Positions 9,030-16,922 of a stretch of DNA of 48,577 nt are shown one piece after another (the stretch's first letter is position 1; each line of letters starts with the position of its first letter). The translations under genes and the position numbers were made by a program. The stretch is from Bacillota bacterium (lineage in GTDB: Bacteria; Bacillota; Negativicutes; Sporomusales; Sporomusaceae). The stretch covers positions 1 to 48,577 of the forward strand of contig JAEWGR010000018.1 of NCBI GenBank assembly GCA_023388195.1, in the 5' to 3' direction. A model generated the notes under the pieces. The model worked only from the letters and a program-made list of their open reading frames with translations. It was not told the DNA's origin and made no database searches.

Positions 9030-9065
9030 GACATTTTTAGTCCCATATCAGCATTTCTTGTCCCA
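9030..9065 (-). promoter_or_regulatory. Second CggR-type tandem operator, upstream of pyk
   Basis: The minus strand reads TGGGAC-N6-TGCT-N4-TGGGAC-N6-TGTC, the same layout as the operator before cggR, again with GGGAC cores 20 bp apart. It lies 77 bp before the pyk ATG. It predicts that the repressor made by the neighbouring cggR also controls pyruvate kinase. Confidence 0.75.
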
Positions 9066-9100
9066 TTCAGGCGAAAAAAATACTCTTACCCTGTTCAACT

Positions 9101-9127
9101 ATTCGCCTGTATTTTAAAAAATCCTGC
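9101..9127 (-). promoter_or_regulatory. Sigma-H-type promoter of pyk
   Basis: The minus strand reads GCAGGATTT, 11 bases, then GGCGAAT, a full match to RnAGGAWWW-N11/12-RnnGAAT. The distance from the -10 element to the CggR operator is the same as at cggR (GGCGAATAGT, then 32 bp, then the first GGGAC repeat). The 9128-9220 stretch behind it, after the glpC stop, shows only short GC-rich inverted repeats and no clear terminator. Confidence 0.7.
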
Positions 9128-9220
9128 CAGCCGGAATCAATATCAGGGATTTTTCCCCTTCCCCGGCAACCGCCGGCAGAGCATAATGCCCCACCGGCCG
9201 GTGCCGGCCTACCTGCCTGA

Positions 9221-10414
9221 CTACAGCCCATACGCCGCCCGGACCACCGTAACCGGATGCACGGCCCTGACCCCGGTACCATGAGTAATCTGCAGCCGGC
9301 AGGTGCCGCAGTCGGACACTACCGTATCCACCCCGCTGTTTTTAATAGCGGCAAAAAGCTGGCTGCCAATCGACATGGCAATCTCATATCTGTCGGCTTT
9401 AAAGCCGTAATTACCGGAAATGCCGCAGCAACCGGAGTCAGCATCAGTTACCTCAACCCCGGGCAGCAAACTCAGCAGCTCCAGACCGGGCCGGCCGATT
9501 CCCTGCACCCGAAGATGGCAGGGGGCATGGTACAGATACCGGACCTGCTGCTTGATAAATGCGGTATTAAGCCGGCCTTCGTCATAAAGCTCCAGCAAAA
9601 ATTCCGAAATATCATAGATGCGGGCCGCAACCTCCCCGGTGCCGCCGATGGCAAACAGCTCCTGATACTCCTGTTTCAGCATCAGGCCACAGCTGGTGCA
9701 GGCAGTGATGACAGCATACCCCTGCTCAACATACTGGCTCAAGGTACTGATATTTTGCCTGGCATTGGCCTCAGCCTCGTCCAGATAGCCGCCAACCACC
9801 AGCGGCGAACCGCAGCATACGGCTGCGGCCGGCACAATAACCTCAAACTGGTTGGCCTGCAGGACAGCGACAACATCAAGCCCGACCTCCGGTTGATTAT
9901 AGTTTACAAAACAGCCGGGATAAAAAACCACCTTGTTAGGAAAAGGCTGCTGCTTAATTTTACGGAATTGTTTACTAAACGATTGCCGGGCATAAGCGGG
10001 CAGCGGCGCTTTATCCGTTATCCCGATCTGACGCAGCACCGTCCGGCTCAGGGCATTGTTCATGCCCAGATTAGACATCCCTGGTGCCAGACCGGCCATT
10101 TTGGCCATCTGTTCACCATGTGACAACAGCCAGTCCCGGAGCGGCGGCTTGTGTATTTTACGATACCGGGCCCGGGCCTTCATATTGAGTGTGGACACCG
10201 GCACCCGGGACGGACAGCTGATATCACAGTTTTTACAGTTGGAGCAGTACTCCAGCGCGGCATCAAAATCATCCTCTGACAGCCGAAACCGTTCCCCTGC
10301 CGGCCCCGCCAGCTTCGGTCCCCTGAACTCGCGCATCGCCTGGGTAACAGGGCAATGCACAACACAGGCCGTACAGGTAGTGCAGCTGTCCGGGTTATCA
10401 TGATGTTTTTTCAT
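9221..10414 (-). CDS. glpC: Anaerobic glycerol-3-phosphate dehydrogenase subunit C
   Basis: Iron-sulfur, membrane-associated subunit that passes electrons from the GlpAB dimer to the quinone pool. It has two ferredoxin-type clusters near the N-terminus (CTTCTACVVHCP from residue 11 and CSNCKNCDISCP) and two CCG domains (YPGCF with AVCCGSP; HAPCH with SGCCGISGNYG). It has 397 residues from the ATG at 10414, chosen because GGAGAG lies seven bases upstream; the ATG five codons earlier has no such site. It is last in glpA-glpB-glpC, 54 nt after glpB. Confidence 0.93.
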   Translation of the reverse strand: MKKHHDNPDSCTTCTACVVHCPVTQAMREFRGPKLAGPAGERFRLSEDDFDAALEYCSNCKNCDISCPSRVPVSTLNMKARARYRKIHKPPLRDWLLSHGEQMAKMAGLAPGMSNLGMNNALSRTVLRQIGITDKAPLPAYARQSFSKQFRKIKQQPFPNKVVFYPGCFVNYNQPEVGLDVVAVLQANQFEVIVPAAAVCCGSPLVVGGYLDEAEANARQNISTLSQYVEQGYAVITACTSCGLMLKQEYQELFAIGGTGEVAARIYDISEFLLELYDEGRLNTAFIKQQVRYLYHAPCHLRVQGIGRPGLELLSLLPGVEVTDADSGCCGISGNYGFKADRYEIAMSIGSQLFAAIKNSGVDTVVSDCGTCRLQITHGTGVRAVHPVTVVRAAYGL

Positions 10415-10468
10415 ATATTTTCTCTCCATTATATAAAGTGTACGTACAGGCTTTGGCCTCAGACTCTG

Positions 10469-11713
10469 TCAGCAGCGCAATCCAGCCGTATAGCCTGTCA
10501 CCAGCGCCACGCCATTGCCGGATTTCTCCAGGCAGTAGTCGTAGCCTGCCAGGTTGCGGCCGGCAATATACACATTTTCGAATAATACCCGCCCCTGGGC
10601 ATCTACCGGCCGCAAGCCGGCATCCACCTGCAGGCCGATCCTGGCAAAAGGCTGAGCCGCGCCATTAAACAATTTCAGTGCCCCCCAGTTTTCCCTGTCA
10701 GCCGGGGCCTGCACCGGCAGGTGTAAAACGGCCTCCTCCACCTTGTCAGGCCCGGCAGTGATGCCACCGCCAAAGAAACCGCCTGTTGCTAAAATTACAG
10801 CCTTGGTGTTATAGGCCCGCTCGCGGTCAACATTGCCGGTAACGACAGCCGTAACGCGGTTGCCGGTCTGCACCGCCCAGGCCGCATGAGCCTGCTCCAT
10901 AATCCGGACCCCTAATTTGCGGGCCTGCTGCAGCAGCAACGCCCGCAATCTGAGCCCGGTAATAGCGGTCGGCATAATGACTGTTTCGACAAATTTACAC
11001 CCAAGAGCCTGCTCCAGCTTGTTCCGGACATCATAATCAGGCCGTACACCCAGGACAGGGGGAATGACAACAACACACCCCGGCCTGACGAACCCTGCCA
11101 GCTGCTCATAACAAGCCTGCTGCCCGGCCGGGGTATCAAGCCATCTGGCAATATCCAGTGTGGTTACATCCCGTCCCCCGACAAAACCCGGGTCAATAAG
11201 CACCTGTTCATACTCTCTCTGATACCCGGAAATCCTGTTTAAGCCGCTGCTAACCAGCTCGGGGAAATAATCTTTCAGCCGGGTAAACCCCGCTACCAGC
11301 ACATGACTGGCCGTTTTAAGCGGGGCCGGGTCCATAGTTAAGGGCACCAGACAGCTGGGTTTCAGAGTACCGATAGCGGTTGGCAGCCAGAGATTGTTGT
11401 CCAGCGCGCCCGTATAAGCAAAACCGGCTTGCCGGCAGAGGTCAAGAAAAAATTGTACCGCCTCGGCTACCGCCTGCTGTCCGACCTTGCTGTAAGGGTG
11501 ATCGGCAGCCAGGCCGCTAAAACCCGCCGCCGGGCTGTCGACCGGGGTAGTATCCTCAAGATAGCCCAGCATATCAATTGTCCCGCCGCCGATAGCCAGC
11601 GTACCGGCACCGGTGGTCATCAACATAACCTGCCTGCCCCTGCCGGCAGCGGCAATGGCCGCCATTAAACCGGCTAAACCGCCGCCTACAACAATAACAT
11701 CATTTGTTCTCAT
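10469..11713 (-). CDS. glpB: Anaerobic glycerol-3-phosphate dehydrogenase subunit B
   Basis: Flavoprotein subunit that, with GlpA, oxidises glycerol 3-phosphate to dihydroxyacetone phosphate. The FAD-binding motif DVIVVGGGLAGLMAAIAAA is at the N-terminus, and the C-terminal NVYIAGRNLAGYD resembles the second FAD-contact region. It has 414 residues from ATG 11713. The frame opens five codons further up at 11728; either start overlaps the end of glpA, which points to translational coupling. The dehydrogenase context and length fit GlpB well. Confidence 0.88.
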   Translation of the reverse strand: MRTNDVIVVGGGLAGLMAAIAAAGRGRQVMLMTTGAGTLAIGGGTIDMLGYLEDTTPVDSPAAGFSGLAADHPYSKVGQQAVAEAVQFFLDLCRQAGFAYTGALDNNLWLPTAIGTLKPSCLVPLTMDPAPLKTASHVLVAGFTRLKDYFPELVSSGLNRISGYQREYEQVLIDPGFVGGRDVTTLDIARWLDTPAGQQACYEQLAGFVRPGCVVVIPPVLGVRPDYDVRNKLEQALGCKFVETVIMPTAITGLRLRALLLQQARKLGVRIMEQAHAAWAVQTGNRVTAVVTGNVDRERAYNTKAVILATGGFFGGGITAGPDKVEEAVLHLPVQAPADRENWGALKLFNGAAQPFARIGLQVDAGLRPVDAQGRVLFENVYIAGRNLAGYDYCLEKSGNGVALVTGYTAGLRC

Positions 11714-13310
11714 GTTTAACCGCTCCATCTATATTTAATGCGGCCCCGTAAATGCCGCGCAGCAATTCGGCCTCGCGCAGCTGCTGGCCCCACAATACCG
11801 GCCGGATCCCGTTCCAGCGTGCTTCCAGAAAGTCTGTCAGCAGCTGGGGTGCGGCCTTGCCGGTAATCAACTGCTTGGTCGCTGCAACCCCGACGCCGCG
11901 AAAACCACAAAAAGCCCCCTGACAGGTCCCCATCCCCAGGCGCGTTTTGCGCCGCACGTCTTCCAGACTATAGCTGGTGGGATCTGCCGCCATCGCCTCA
12001 ACCTCAGCCAGGGTAACCATTTCGCATTCACACAGCAATTGGCGTTTCGCCGGCGAAGCCTCCATCGCCTGGACAACATCGGCCAGCTTGGGACCCAGCC
12101 GTTCTATCGCCCGGTTGACGCTGTACGCAGGAAAGAAGCGTTTAGCCTGCTGCACAGCGGCGGCCGGCGGCTCTTCCAGCAAGGCCTCGTCAGCAGTACG
12201 GCACTTGGCGCTAAGCCCCAGCTGCGTACAGACATGATCGGCCATCTTCTCCGCCATCAGACGGTATGTTGTCAGTTTGCCGCCGACAATTGTCGCCATC
12301 CCCCGCAGCCCGTCCCGGCTATGGTCAATGATGGTAAAATTGCGGGAAGCAGCCCGGCCGGCGGCGTGAGGGTCAGCGCTATACAGCGGGCGGGTGCCGG
12401 CAAACGTCCGCAGGATGCGATAGTCATAGATATTCTCGAATAAAGGCTGACCAAGCCGCAGCAGCTCTGCCACCTCGGCCGCCCGCGGCACCGTATCATC
12501 AGGCCGGTCTGCGGCTGATGAGGTGGTGCCCAGGATCGTAATCGAACCATGGGGAACAAAGATATCGCCGTCAGACGGTGGCCGCAGCCTGTTGACTACC
12601 CGGCTGGTAAAACGGTGATTAAAGGCGATGAGTACCCCCCGGTCGGGCTGGACATTAACATTAATTCCCGCTAAGCCGGCCACCTGGCCGACCCAGGAAC
12701 CGGCTGCATTCACAATATAATCGCAAGTTATTGCGCCGGGCTCACCGGTTAGCGTATTTCTAACCCTGACCCCTGCCACCTGATTATTTACATATTCAAT
12801 CGCGGTTACTTCCGTGTATGTCAACGCCTGACCACCGTATTTCCGGGCTGAGAGGACATTCTGCCATACTAGCCGGAAGCCGTCAACAGCGGAATCAGGC
12901 ACCCGGTAAGCGGAAACCAGCCGGCCGGTCAGCTGCGGCTCCAGGTGCTTGGCCTCAGCCGGGGTTATCGGTATGGTTGGAATCCCGGCCTGCTCACAGG
13001 CCGCCAGCCAGGCCGGCTCAAATTGCTCATCATCTTCCGGCAGCCTGACAAACAACCCTTCGGTTGCTTCCACGGCTTGCCTGGCAATGTTACGTAAAAT
13101 ATAATTTTCTTCGATACATTCACGGGCCGATTCGGCGTCTTTGACTGCATAGCGGCCACCACTGTGTAACAGTCCGTGAAACCGCGAGCTGGTGCCATAA
13201 GCTAAGTCTTTTTGTTCAAGTAAAATGGTTTTTATGCCGCGCATGGACAAATCCCGCAGTATGCCGACTCCGGTTGCCCCGCCGCCAATGACGACTACAG
13301 TAGCTTGCAT
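11700..13310 (-). CDS. glpA: Anaerobic glycerol-3-phosphate dehydrogenase subunit A
   Basis: Catalytic FAD subunit of the GlpABC complex. The dinucleotide motif VVVIGGGATGVGILRDLSMRG is at the N-terminus and the DAO fold fills about 370 residues. The C-terminal BFD-like cysteine region (CECEM near residue 430, then GTCQGAFCGF) marks GlpA and distinguishes it from aerobic GlpD. It has 536 residues. The ATG is preceded by AAAGGAG, which could pair with an upstream CTCC in the leader. Its leader holds the second putative GlpP-controlled terminator. Confidence 0.95.
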   Translation of the reverse strand: MQATVVVIGGGATGVGILRDLSMRGIKTILLEQKDLAYGTSSRFHGLLHSGGRYAVKDAESARECIEENYILRNIARQAVEATEGLFVRLPEDDEQFEPAWLAACEQAGIPTIPITPAEAKHLEPQLTGRLVSAYRVPDSAVDGFRLVWQNVLSARKYGGQALTYTEVTAIEYVNNQVAGVRVRNTLTGEPGAITCDYIVNAAGSWVGQVAGLAGINVNVQPDRGVLIAFNHRFTSRVVNRLRPPSDGDIFVPHGSITILGTTSSAADRPDDTVPRAAEVAELLRLGQPLFENIYDYRILRTFAGTRPLYSADPHAAGRAASRNFTIIDHSRDGLRGMATIVGGKLTTYRLMAEKMADHVCTQLGLSAKCRTADEALLEEPPAAAVQQAKRFFPAYSVNRAIERLGPKLADVVQAMEASPAKRQLLCECEMVTLAEVEAMAADPTSYSLEDVRRKTRLGMGTCQGAFCGFRGVGVAATKQLITGKAAPQLLTDFLEARWNGIRPVLWGQQLREAELLRGIYGAALNIDGAVKHENK

Positions 13311-13355
13311 AGCTTATACTCCTTTGGGAGGTCTGGGTCCTCCATATTTTAAGGG

Positions 13356-13446
13356 TAAGATAAGACTTGGCTTGTGCCAACTCCTTGGGACGCTGGCACA
13401 AGCCGCCTGTGCCCTTTAGGGTATAGGCGTTCTTATGTCCACAGAA
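13356..13446. repeat. Dispersed repeat, copy C (glpA leader)
   Basis: Begins TAAGATAAGACTTGGCTTGTGCC and ends GTTCTTATGTCCACAGAA, as in the copies near 32164, but the middle differs (it has its own GGCACAAGCCGCCTGTGCC inverted repeat). It lies between the putative GlpP terminator and glpA, so it is part of the glpA 5' untranslated RNA. Confidence 0.7.
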
Positions 13447-13464
13447 TTTATTAATAAATTGGTC

Positions 13465-13520
13465 GAAAAAAGGATAGAGAAGTCCCTCTCAGCCGGTTAT
13501 GGCGCAAGAAGGACTTCTCT
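13465..13520 (-). terminator. Leader terminator upstream of glpA
   Basis: Perfect 10-bp stem AGAGAAGTCC/GGACTTCTCT (13511-13520 with 13476-13485), 25-base loop, followed on the minus strand by ATCC and six T. It lies between glpK and glpA. The 5' arm is shared with the glpF leader, which suggests a regulated terminator and not only an operon end. Confidence 0.8.
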
Positions 13521-13528
13521 TCATCTCT
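13511..13528 (-). promoter_or_regulatory. Putative GlpP RNA target in the glpA leader
   Basis: The minus-strand sequence AGAGATGAAGAGAAGTCC is identical at 17 of 18 bases to 15991-16008 in the glpF leader and includes the 5' arm of the terminator. Binding by GlpP with glycerol 3-phosphate would prevent stem formation. GlpP control of leaders is known in Bacillus; this particular site is inferred. Confidence 0.65.
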
Positions 13529-13569
13529 AAGTCCGCTAACACAATATAAAGTAATTAAGCAGCAGTGGT

Positions 13570-15066
13570 CTATTCTTCCCAGTCCATCGAGCGCTTGACA
13601 GCTTTTTGCCAGCCTTTATACAGTTTGGCACTTTGCTCCTCGGCCATCTGCGGATCAAACCGGGTATCGAGCTTCCAGTTTTGAACAAGATCCTCTTTGT
13701 TGGTCCATACCCCGACAGCCAGGCCGGCAAGGTACGCTGCGCCCAGGGCGGTAGTTTCCGTAACCTGCGGCCGGTCAACCGGAACCCCCAGGATATCGGC
13801 CTGGAACTGCATCAGAATATTATTCACCACAGCCCCGCCATCCACCTTCAGCGCCTGCAGCTTGATTTCCGAATCGGCTTCCATGGCACTCAGAACGTCT
13901 TTGGTCTGATAAGCCATAGAATCAAGAGTTGCACGGACAACATGGGCCTTAGTCGTACCCCGGGTCAAACCAAGGATGGCCCCACGGGCTGTCATATTCC
14001 AATAAGGGGCTCCCAGTCCGACAAAAGCCGGTACCACATACACACCCTCGGCATCACTGACTTTTTTAGCAAAGTATTCGGAGTCAGGAGCAGCATCGAT
14101 CAGTTTCAGACCGTCCCGCAGCCACTGAACCGCTGAACCGGCAACAAAGATACTGCCTTCCAGAGCATACTCCACTTTACCTTCCAGACCCCAGGCAATG
14201 GTGGTTAACAAGCCGTTTTTAGACTCAAATACCTTATCACCTGTATTCATTAGCATAAAGCAGCCGGTGCCATACGTGTTTTTTGCCATGCCTGGTTTAA
14301 AACAGGTCTGGCCGAACAGAGCCGCCTGCTGGTCACCGGCGGCACCGGCGATCGGCACGGCCCCACCCAGGAACACACTGGGATCGGTTGTACCGTAGAC
14401 TTCGCTGGAGGGACGGACCTGGGGCAGCATACTGGTAGGAACGGTAAGCGCCGCTAACAGTTCTTCATCCCATTTAAGTTCACGGATATTATACATCAGG
14501 GTGCGGGAGGCATTGGAGTAGTCAGTTACATGTACCTTGCCGGCAGTCAGCTTCCAGATCAGCCAGGTATCAATCGTGCCGAATAACAGCTCGCCCTGCT
14601 CGGCTTTGGCCCGGGCTCCTTCTACATGATCAAGAATCCATTTCACTTTGGTACCGGAGAAATAAGCGTCAATAACCAGGCCGGTTTTTTGACGGAAAGT
14701 CGCCTCCAGCCCTTTATCCTTGAGCTCATTGCAAATATCCATGGTCTGCCGGGACTGCCAGACAATCGCGTTATATACCGGTTTGCCGGTCGTTTTATCC
14801 CATACCACAGTAGTTTCCCGCTGATTGGTGATACCGATAGCGGCGATGTCGGCAACATTAATACCGGCTTTGGCCACGACCTCAGCCACAACACTAATCT
14901 GGGAGCTCCAAATCTCATCGGCATTGTGCTCTACCCAGCCTGGTTTAGGGAAAATCTGGGTAAATTCCTTCTGGGCAACAGCAACAATACTGGAATCCTG
15001 GTCGAATAAAATAGCCCGTGAACTTGTCGTTCCCTGATCAAGTGCAAGTACATACTTTTTTGTCAT
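13570..15066 (-). CDS. glpK: Glycerol kinase
   Basis: ATP-dependent phosphorylation of glycerol to glycerol 3-phosphate, which is also the inducer sensed by GlpP. The 498 residues match the FGGY family. ALDQGTTSSRAILFD is at the N-terminus, then WQSRQTMD, AGAAGDQQAALFGQ and the C-terminal DGGAVVNNILMQFQAD. In Bacillus and Enterococcus a His in a PYHF(Y/F)G segment is phosphorylated by HPr; the matching segment here reads PSVFLG, so that activation site is missing. It lies between glpF (48 nt upstream) and glpA. Confidence 0.97.
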   Translation of the reverse strand: MTKKYVLALDQGTTSSRAILFDQDSSIVAVAQKEFTQIFPKPGWVEHNADEIWSSQISVVAEVVAKAGINVADIAAIGITNQRETTVVWDKTTGKPVYNAIVWQSRQTMDICNELKDKGLEATFRQKTGLVIDAYFSGTKVKWILDHVEGARAKAEQGELLFGTIDTWLIWKLTAGKVHVTDYSNASRTLMYNIRELKWDEELLAALTVPTSMLPQVRPSSEVYGTTDPSVFLGGAVPIAGAAGDQQAALFGQTCFKPGMAKNTYGTGCFMLMNTGDKVFESKNGLLTTIAWGLEGKVEYALEGSIFVAGSAVQWLRDGLKLIDAAPDSEYFAKKVSDAEGVYVVPAFVGLGAPYWNMTARGAILGLTRGTTKAHVVRATLDSMAYQTKDVLSAMEADSEIKLQALKVDGGAVVNNILMQFQADILGVPVDRPQVTETTALGAAYLAGLAVGVWTNKEDLVQNWKLDTRFDPQMAEEQSAKLYKGWQKAVKRSMDWEE

Positions 15067-15114
15067 AACAGCACAACTCCCCTTTTTAATTCATCCTAGC
15101 CACACAGGTATCGC

Positions 15115-15840
15115 TTAGATCATACCGGCTGCTTTAGCCACAATAATCGCAACACCGGCACCCAGCATCGGACCGACAACCGGAATCCAGGCATAACCCC
15201 AGTCAGAGCCGCCTTTACCGGCAATCGGCAGGATAGCATGGGCAATCCGGGGTCCCAAATCACGGGCCGGGTTAAGGGCATAACCGGTAGGACCGCCAAG
15301 GCTGAGACCCAGTGCCCAGACTAACATACCCACAAGATAAGGTCCAAAACCAGGCGCCAGGCTGCCAACAGGTTTAGAAAAAATTGCAAAAACCATAGTA
15401 ATTAATGCGGCAGTAGCAATAATCTCGCACAGCAGATTGGAAAATGTGCTGCGAATTGCCGGTGCTGTAGCGAAAACCCCCAGTTTAATCCCTTTGTCTT
15501 CTGTAATTTCCCAATGGGGCAGAAAGGCCAGCCAGACGATAGCGGCACCAGCCACGCCCCCTGCTATTTCAGCCACCATCGTCATCAGCGCGTGACCGGG
15601 CTCATATACACCTAAAAACATTTTGGCAAAGGTCACGGCCGGGTTAAGGTCGGCCTGAGGCGCACCGTTAGCAATGGCGGTAAATGCCCCCAGCATAACA
15701 GCCATGGCCCAGCCGGTAGTAATCGTCAGCCAGCCGGAACCCTCCGCCTTGGACTTGCTTAACAGACAGTTAGCAACAACACCACAGCCGAACAGGCAAA
15801 GCACCATTGTGCCAAAAAATTCACCAAATAAATTTGTCAT
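15115..15840 (-). CDS. glpF: Glycerol uptake facilitator (aquaglyceroporin)
   Basis: Inner-membrane channel for glycerol, with six membrane segments in 241 residues. The two half-helix signatures are NPA at 66-68 (DLNPAVTF) and NPA at 190-192 (ALNPARDLGPR); the Asp after the second NPAR is typical of glycerol-conducting members. The strong site AAGGAGG precedes the ATG. It is the first gene after the GlpP-type leader and is followed by glpK. Confidence 0.96.
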   Translation of the reverse strand: MTNLFGEFFGTMVLCLFGCGVVANCLLSKSKAEGSGWLTITTGWAMAVMLGAFTAIANGAPQADLNPAVTFAKMFLGVYEPGHALMTMVAEIAGGVAGAAIVWLAFLPHWEITEDKGIKLGVFATAPAIRSTFSNLLCEIIATAALITMVFAIFSKPVGSLAPGFGPYLVGMLVWALGLSLGGPTGYALNPARDLGPRIAHAILPIAGKGGSDWGYAWIPVVGPMLGAGVAIIVAKAAGMI

Positions 15841-15928
15841 GATAATACCCTCCTTATTATTGGATAACTTAGAATTTTCTGATAAGAATTTCCAGTTATT
15901 CCCCGCCTACCGCCGCCCCACCTCCTTG

Positions 15929-15996
15929 GAACAAAACAAAAGCCCAAATTAACGCCCCAAATATAGCAATGCTGCTCTGGCGAAAATTTCGGACTT
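15929..15996 (-). terminator. Leader terminator upstream of glpF
   Basis: On the minus strand, AAGTCCGAAATT (15996-15985) pairs with AATTTGGGCTT (15950-15940), an 11-bp stem with one bulged G and one G-U pair, and is followed by TTGTTTTGT. The loop is 34 bases. It lies about 90 bases before the glpF start, as expected for an antitermination leader. Confidence 0.65.
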
Positions 15997-16008
15997 CTCT
16001 TTATCTCT
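15991..16008 (-). promoter_or_regulatory. Putative GlpP RNA target in the glpF leader
   Basis: AGAGATAAAGAGAAGTCC on the minus strand overlaps the 5' arm of the leader terminator and differs by one base from the element before glpA. The glpF leader (15841-16123) has no open frame of its own. Confidence 0.65.
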
Positions 16009-16123
16009 GTCCCTGTATGAACTTCTTTATTAGTATATATTCTGCCTGGCGGAGATAATTCCTGCAACTTTTTAAATAGTGTGAAAATTATTATTTTCAC
16101 ATACAATTTATACTAGTTGACGG

Positions 16124-16690
16124 CTACCACAACTCCCGTTTGCTGGCACTTACCGCACTCAGCCCGCAATCAATGGCCTGCTGGACCTCAGCCTTGGTAT
16201 GCATAAGTCCGCCGCCCAGAATCGGCAGCCCGGTCAGGCTGGCCAATTCGGCAACCACACTGCAAGGCACCGAGGCCGGCAGCAGTTCGAGCGCATCCGG
16301 TTTATAGCCCTTGAGCAGATTTACCCCGGTTTTGATGGCTTCCGAATCCATTACAAACAGCCGGTGAATAACCAGCATGCCTGACTCTCTGGCAATTTTG
16401 CCCAGCTGGGGTTTGGTAGTGATAATAGCCGATACACCCATTCGTGCCAAAAACAGAATACCCGCCTTATCCTTGCCCACACCGCCCAACAGGTCCAGGT
16501 GGACCAATACCCGTTTTTTATGCTCACGGGCCTGAGCCAAAAGCTCGGGCAAAATGTTAATATCGCCAAATAACAGGCTGATACTGGGGCTTGCCGAATG
16601 GGACAGCGCATATTTAAAATCTTCATAATTGCGGGGGGCCGGAATTATATAGCCGTCACTTAATGACATGATCATGGTGTTTTGTGCCAT
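16124..16690 (-). CDS. glpP: Glycerol-3-phosphate-responsive antiterminator GlpP
   Basis: RNA-binding regulator of glycerol genes that acts on leader terminators when glycerol 3-phosphate is present. It has 188 residues with a TIM-barrel-like family pattern: LLFGDINIL, RVLVHLDLLGGVGKDKAGI, IITTKPQL and PDALELLPA. The ATG has AAAGGTGGTG upstream. It is the first gene of glpP-glpF-glpK-glpABC, as in Bacillus, and its two predicted targets lie downstream in the same cluster. Confidence 0.93.
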   Translation of the reverse strand: MAQNTMIMSLSDGYIIPAPRNYEDFKYALSHSASPSISLLFGDINILPELLAQAREHKKRVLVHLDLLGGVGKDKAGILFLARMGVSAIITTKPQLGKIARESGMLVIHRLFVMDSEAIKTGVNLLKGYKPDALELLPASVPCSVVAELASLTGLPILGGGLMHTKAEVQQAIDCGLSAVSASKRELW

Positions 16691-16728
16691 CCAATCACCA
16701 CCTTTACCATACTATCAGATTCTTATTC

Positions 16729-16784
16729 GCCATTAATGGCAATTCCCCTTTTTGTTACCTGTTATATTTTTGCCATTTAATGGT
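16729..16784. promoter_or_regulatory. Pair of related palindromes upstream of glpP
   Basis: GCCATTAATGGC (16729-16740, perfect) and GCCATTTAATGGT (16772-16784), with centres about 43 bp apart, roughly four helical turns. This arrangement suits one dimeric regulator binding two sites on the same DNA face in the glpP promoter region. The regulator is unknown and the role is an inference. Confidence 0.4.
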
Positions 16785-16868
16785 ATATTTACAATTAATC
16801 TATTCACCACAGCGATTGTAATGATTGATATAAGTAAAATTTCCTGTAAACATAGATTTATACCACAT

Positions 16869-16908
16869 AAAAAGACCTCTAAACGAACCGAAGCGCATTT
16901 AGAGATCT
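16869..16908 (-). terminator. Terminator of rpoN
   Basis: 11-bp stem AGATCTCTAAA/TTTAGAGGTCT with one G-U pair and a loop rich in CTTCGG, followed by TTTTT on the minus strand, 15 bases after the rpoN stop. Confidence 0.85.
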
Positions 16909-16922
16909 GACTATAGACCCTG

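Noticed and set aside
9068..9109. Inverted repeat CAGGCGAA/TTCGCCTG across the pyk promoter
   Set aside because: Eight-bp arms are perfect but the pair is absent at the equivalent cggR region, so the shared sigma-H and operator elements explain the site better.
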